From Purpureocillium takamizusanense (Eukaryota; Ascomycota; Sordariomycetes; Hypocreales; Ophiocordycipitaceae): a stretch of DNA of 64,000 nucleotides. The notes below the pieces were generated by a model. The model was not told the DNA's origin and did no database searches. It saw only the letters and a program-made list of their open reading frames with translations. Positions within the stretch are counted from its first letter, which is position 1. The number at the start of each line of letters is the position of its first letter. Of the stretch, positions 62,459-64,000 are shown piece by piece. The DNA lies in NCBI RefSeq assembly GCF_022605165.1, contig NC_063068.1:1860001-1924000 (forward strand), read 5' to 3'. The translations under genes were made by a program, and so were the position numbers.

Positions 62459-64000
62459 TATTTACCAGAATGAACAGAGAGGTTATGGGGAGATGATATT
62501 CAACATGGCCAAAACACAAAGTGCCTCAAGTATCTCCGGACTTTACATATCGATTGTCAGGGCGTCACTTTTTGGTGTAGTGTCATCTCCATACATGTAT
62601 CTTCACTTAGGCCAAGATACTTCCCATCAACTACCAAGGCAATTTTATCAATAAATGACAGTCAAAATGAAACGTCCCCCGTAGCCGCAGTTCCCTCAGC
62701 TAGTTCTTCTCGAGATTGAAGTGCCAACATAAGTTGGGGCTCGGGCTTCCACAACGACGCGACCATTCCCTGTCGTCAACCATGCAATTGGTTACATGGC
62801 TCTTCCCAGACAGAGGCATATGATATTGGCCACTCACATAGACAGACTTACACGCCCGCAATGTGTCTAATGCAAAGGAAATTGCTGACCCGCAGGCACA
62901 GCCACGCGGCTATGCAAGGCCCGGCTTGCAAACAAGATCGACACGTGCGGGCCCAGCATCTCTCGGGATCCCTCCGCGCGGCTTTGATGCTTAATGCAAC
63001 CCCCCTCAGTCCCGTCTTTCCGCCGGTGATGCAACGCCGTCCCAACACTACGGAACATTCGGGCAAGTGCCGGAGGAGGAGACTGGTACCCCTTGTGAGC
63101 GGGCGGTTACGGCCAATCATGCAGACGGATCTGAGATGGAACGCCTCAGCCACCTAGATACTGCAGCTATAGTAGCAGTGTCAAATCCATGTAAGCACTT
63201 TGTTTCTGCCACCGTTACACGGGGCTGTGAGGTGGAGAGTACAGTATACATGTACTGTTTCGAGGTAAGACACCGAGCCGCGAACAGTGCTGATCACTTC
63301 ATCGATGGCCACTCTGAACAGGTCCTTATGCGATTGTCACTTCTTTCCCCTAAAGTCGGCAGAACAGATCCACAAGCTTGCCGTAGTCAGCCTCAGTAGC
63401 CTATCCTCTTCTACCTTTGATATTATGATTCACGAAATAGTCGAGACCCAGCCTCAAAGTTATATTGGCTTATCATTCTGCTTGCTAATACACGACAGGC
63501 TCTGGCATGTGAGGAGTTGAGCTCTCACTTTGAGAAGAACGTTGTGTTCGTTCCGGAACCTGATAAGCTCGTTAATGGCGTCTCTAAAATGGTCTCAGCC
63601 TCCACAATTGCACTCCATCTCATATCTCTTCTGATTTTTTTGCAGAACAGCTGGCCGCATGGCCTGGTCGCGGCTGTCCTCAATATCCTGGTTGAACTTA
63701 AACCGCGACCCGAGGATCCCAGCACAGTTGTGGCGCGGTATCTTCTTTCGAACTTGCGTTTCCAGGTCCATGCATGAAATAATAATCAGGAATATGGCCC
63801 AAAACTCGGCCTTGGCGGCTTTGCAAGAGAGGAGCAACGCAACAGGCGAGGCTCGTTTCTAGTGGGGGCCTATCTGTTTTAGAGGAACCCGTAGTTTTTA
63901 AGACCCATGATGTTGTCTAGGCGTGGACTCGCATAAACCCCTTATAGTGAATAATCTACGCATTCATCTCTGAACAAAAAAACTCGTGTGTCACAGGCCG
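62459..64000. other. Right-edge intergenic region
   Basis: About 1.5 kb after the transporter stop. Open frames are short with no domain. Pieces at 63517-63860 have some protein-like composition but no family likeness or intron logic. The right boundary of the NRPS cluster is therefore not visible. Confidence 0.45.

Noticed and set aside
63067..63862. Short frames at the right edge
   Set aside because: Some protein-like composition but no family likeness, no conserved start context and no convincing splice joins.

Overview
The window is nuclear DNA of a filamentous ascomycete, most likely a GC-rich Sordariomycete of the Hypocreales type. The evidence is short spliceosomal introns (about 45-80 nt, GTRNGT donors, CTRAY branch sites), a Zn2Cys6 regulator, CFEM/GPI proteins, a LaeA-like methyltransferase, a fungal-type NRPS and an ABCC transporter. 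The species cannot be fixed from sequence alone. All exon models were joined by hand so that every intron has GT...AG ends and every spliced length is a multiple of three.

Region 1-6.9 kb is mixed housekeeping/accessory: an unknown protein with two CxxC pairs (1167-2136 +), a NiCoT Ni2+/Co2+ transporter (2245-3562 -), a stress-responsive A/B-barrel protein (4832-5541 -) and a solo FAR1-type protein probably derived from a MULE transposase (6416-6964 +).

Region 7-15 kb looks like a small catabolic cluster: an Ldh2-type dehydrogenase (-), a Zn2Cys6 regulator (+), an IlvD/Edd dehydratase (-), an SDR (+) and a hotdog thioesterase (-). The genes are arranged as divergent/convergent pairs. A sugar-acid or hydroxy-acid pathway is the simplest reading, but the substrate is unknown.

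Region 15.6-31.6 kb has well-separated single genes: a CFEM GPI protein, a glyoxalase-like protein, a BTB/POZ protein, an FAD monooxygenase, a LaeA-like methyltransferase with a polyQ N-terminus, an 18-nt micro-exon and a 52-base poly-C run in its leader, and a Cys-rich unknown. Region 31.6-42 kb has a 3.7-kb gene-poor stretch, an orphan protein with a STAND-type fungal N-terminal domain, a GPI-anchored secreted unknown with a 13-nt micro-exon, and an F-box protein.

Region 42.2-62.5 kb is the centre of interest: a compact NRPS gene cluster with a secreted berberine-bridge-type FAD oxidase (42208-44255 -), a 3084-residue intronless NRPS (44886-54140 -) and a 13-exon ABCC exporter (57424-62458 +). 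By eye the NRPS reads A*-C-A-T-E-C-c*-A-T. A* is only the N-terminal piece of an adenylation domain. c* is only the C-terminal lobe of a condensation domain, placed between a full C and A2. There is no release domain. The reading frame is unbroken, so this looks like a longer synthetase shortened by two in-frame internal deletions, and its product is probably unknown. The cluster genes are visibly less GC-rich than the genes to their left.

Intergenic DNA carries a recurrent TACTTCGTA motif (nine copies, about 0.5 expected) and twelve G/C homopolymers of 9-52 bases, all outside exons.
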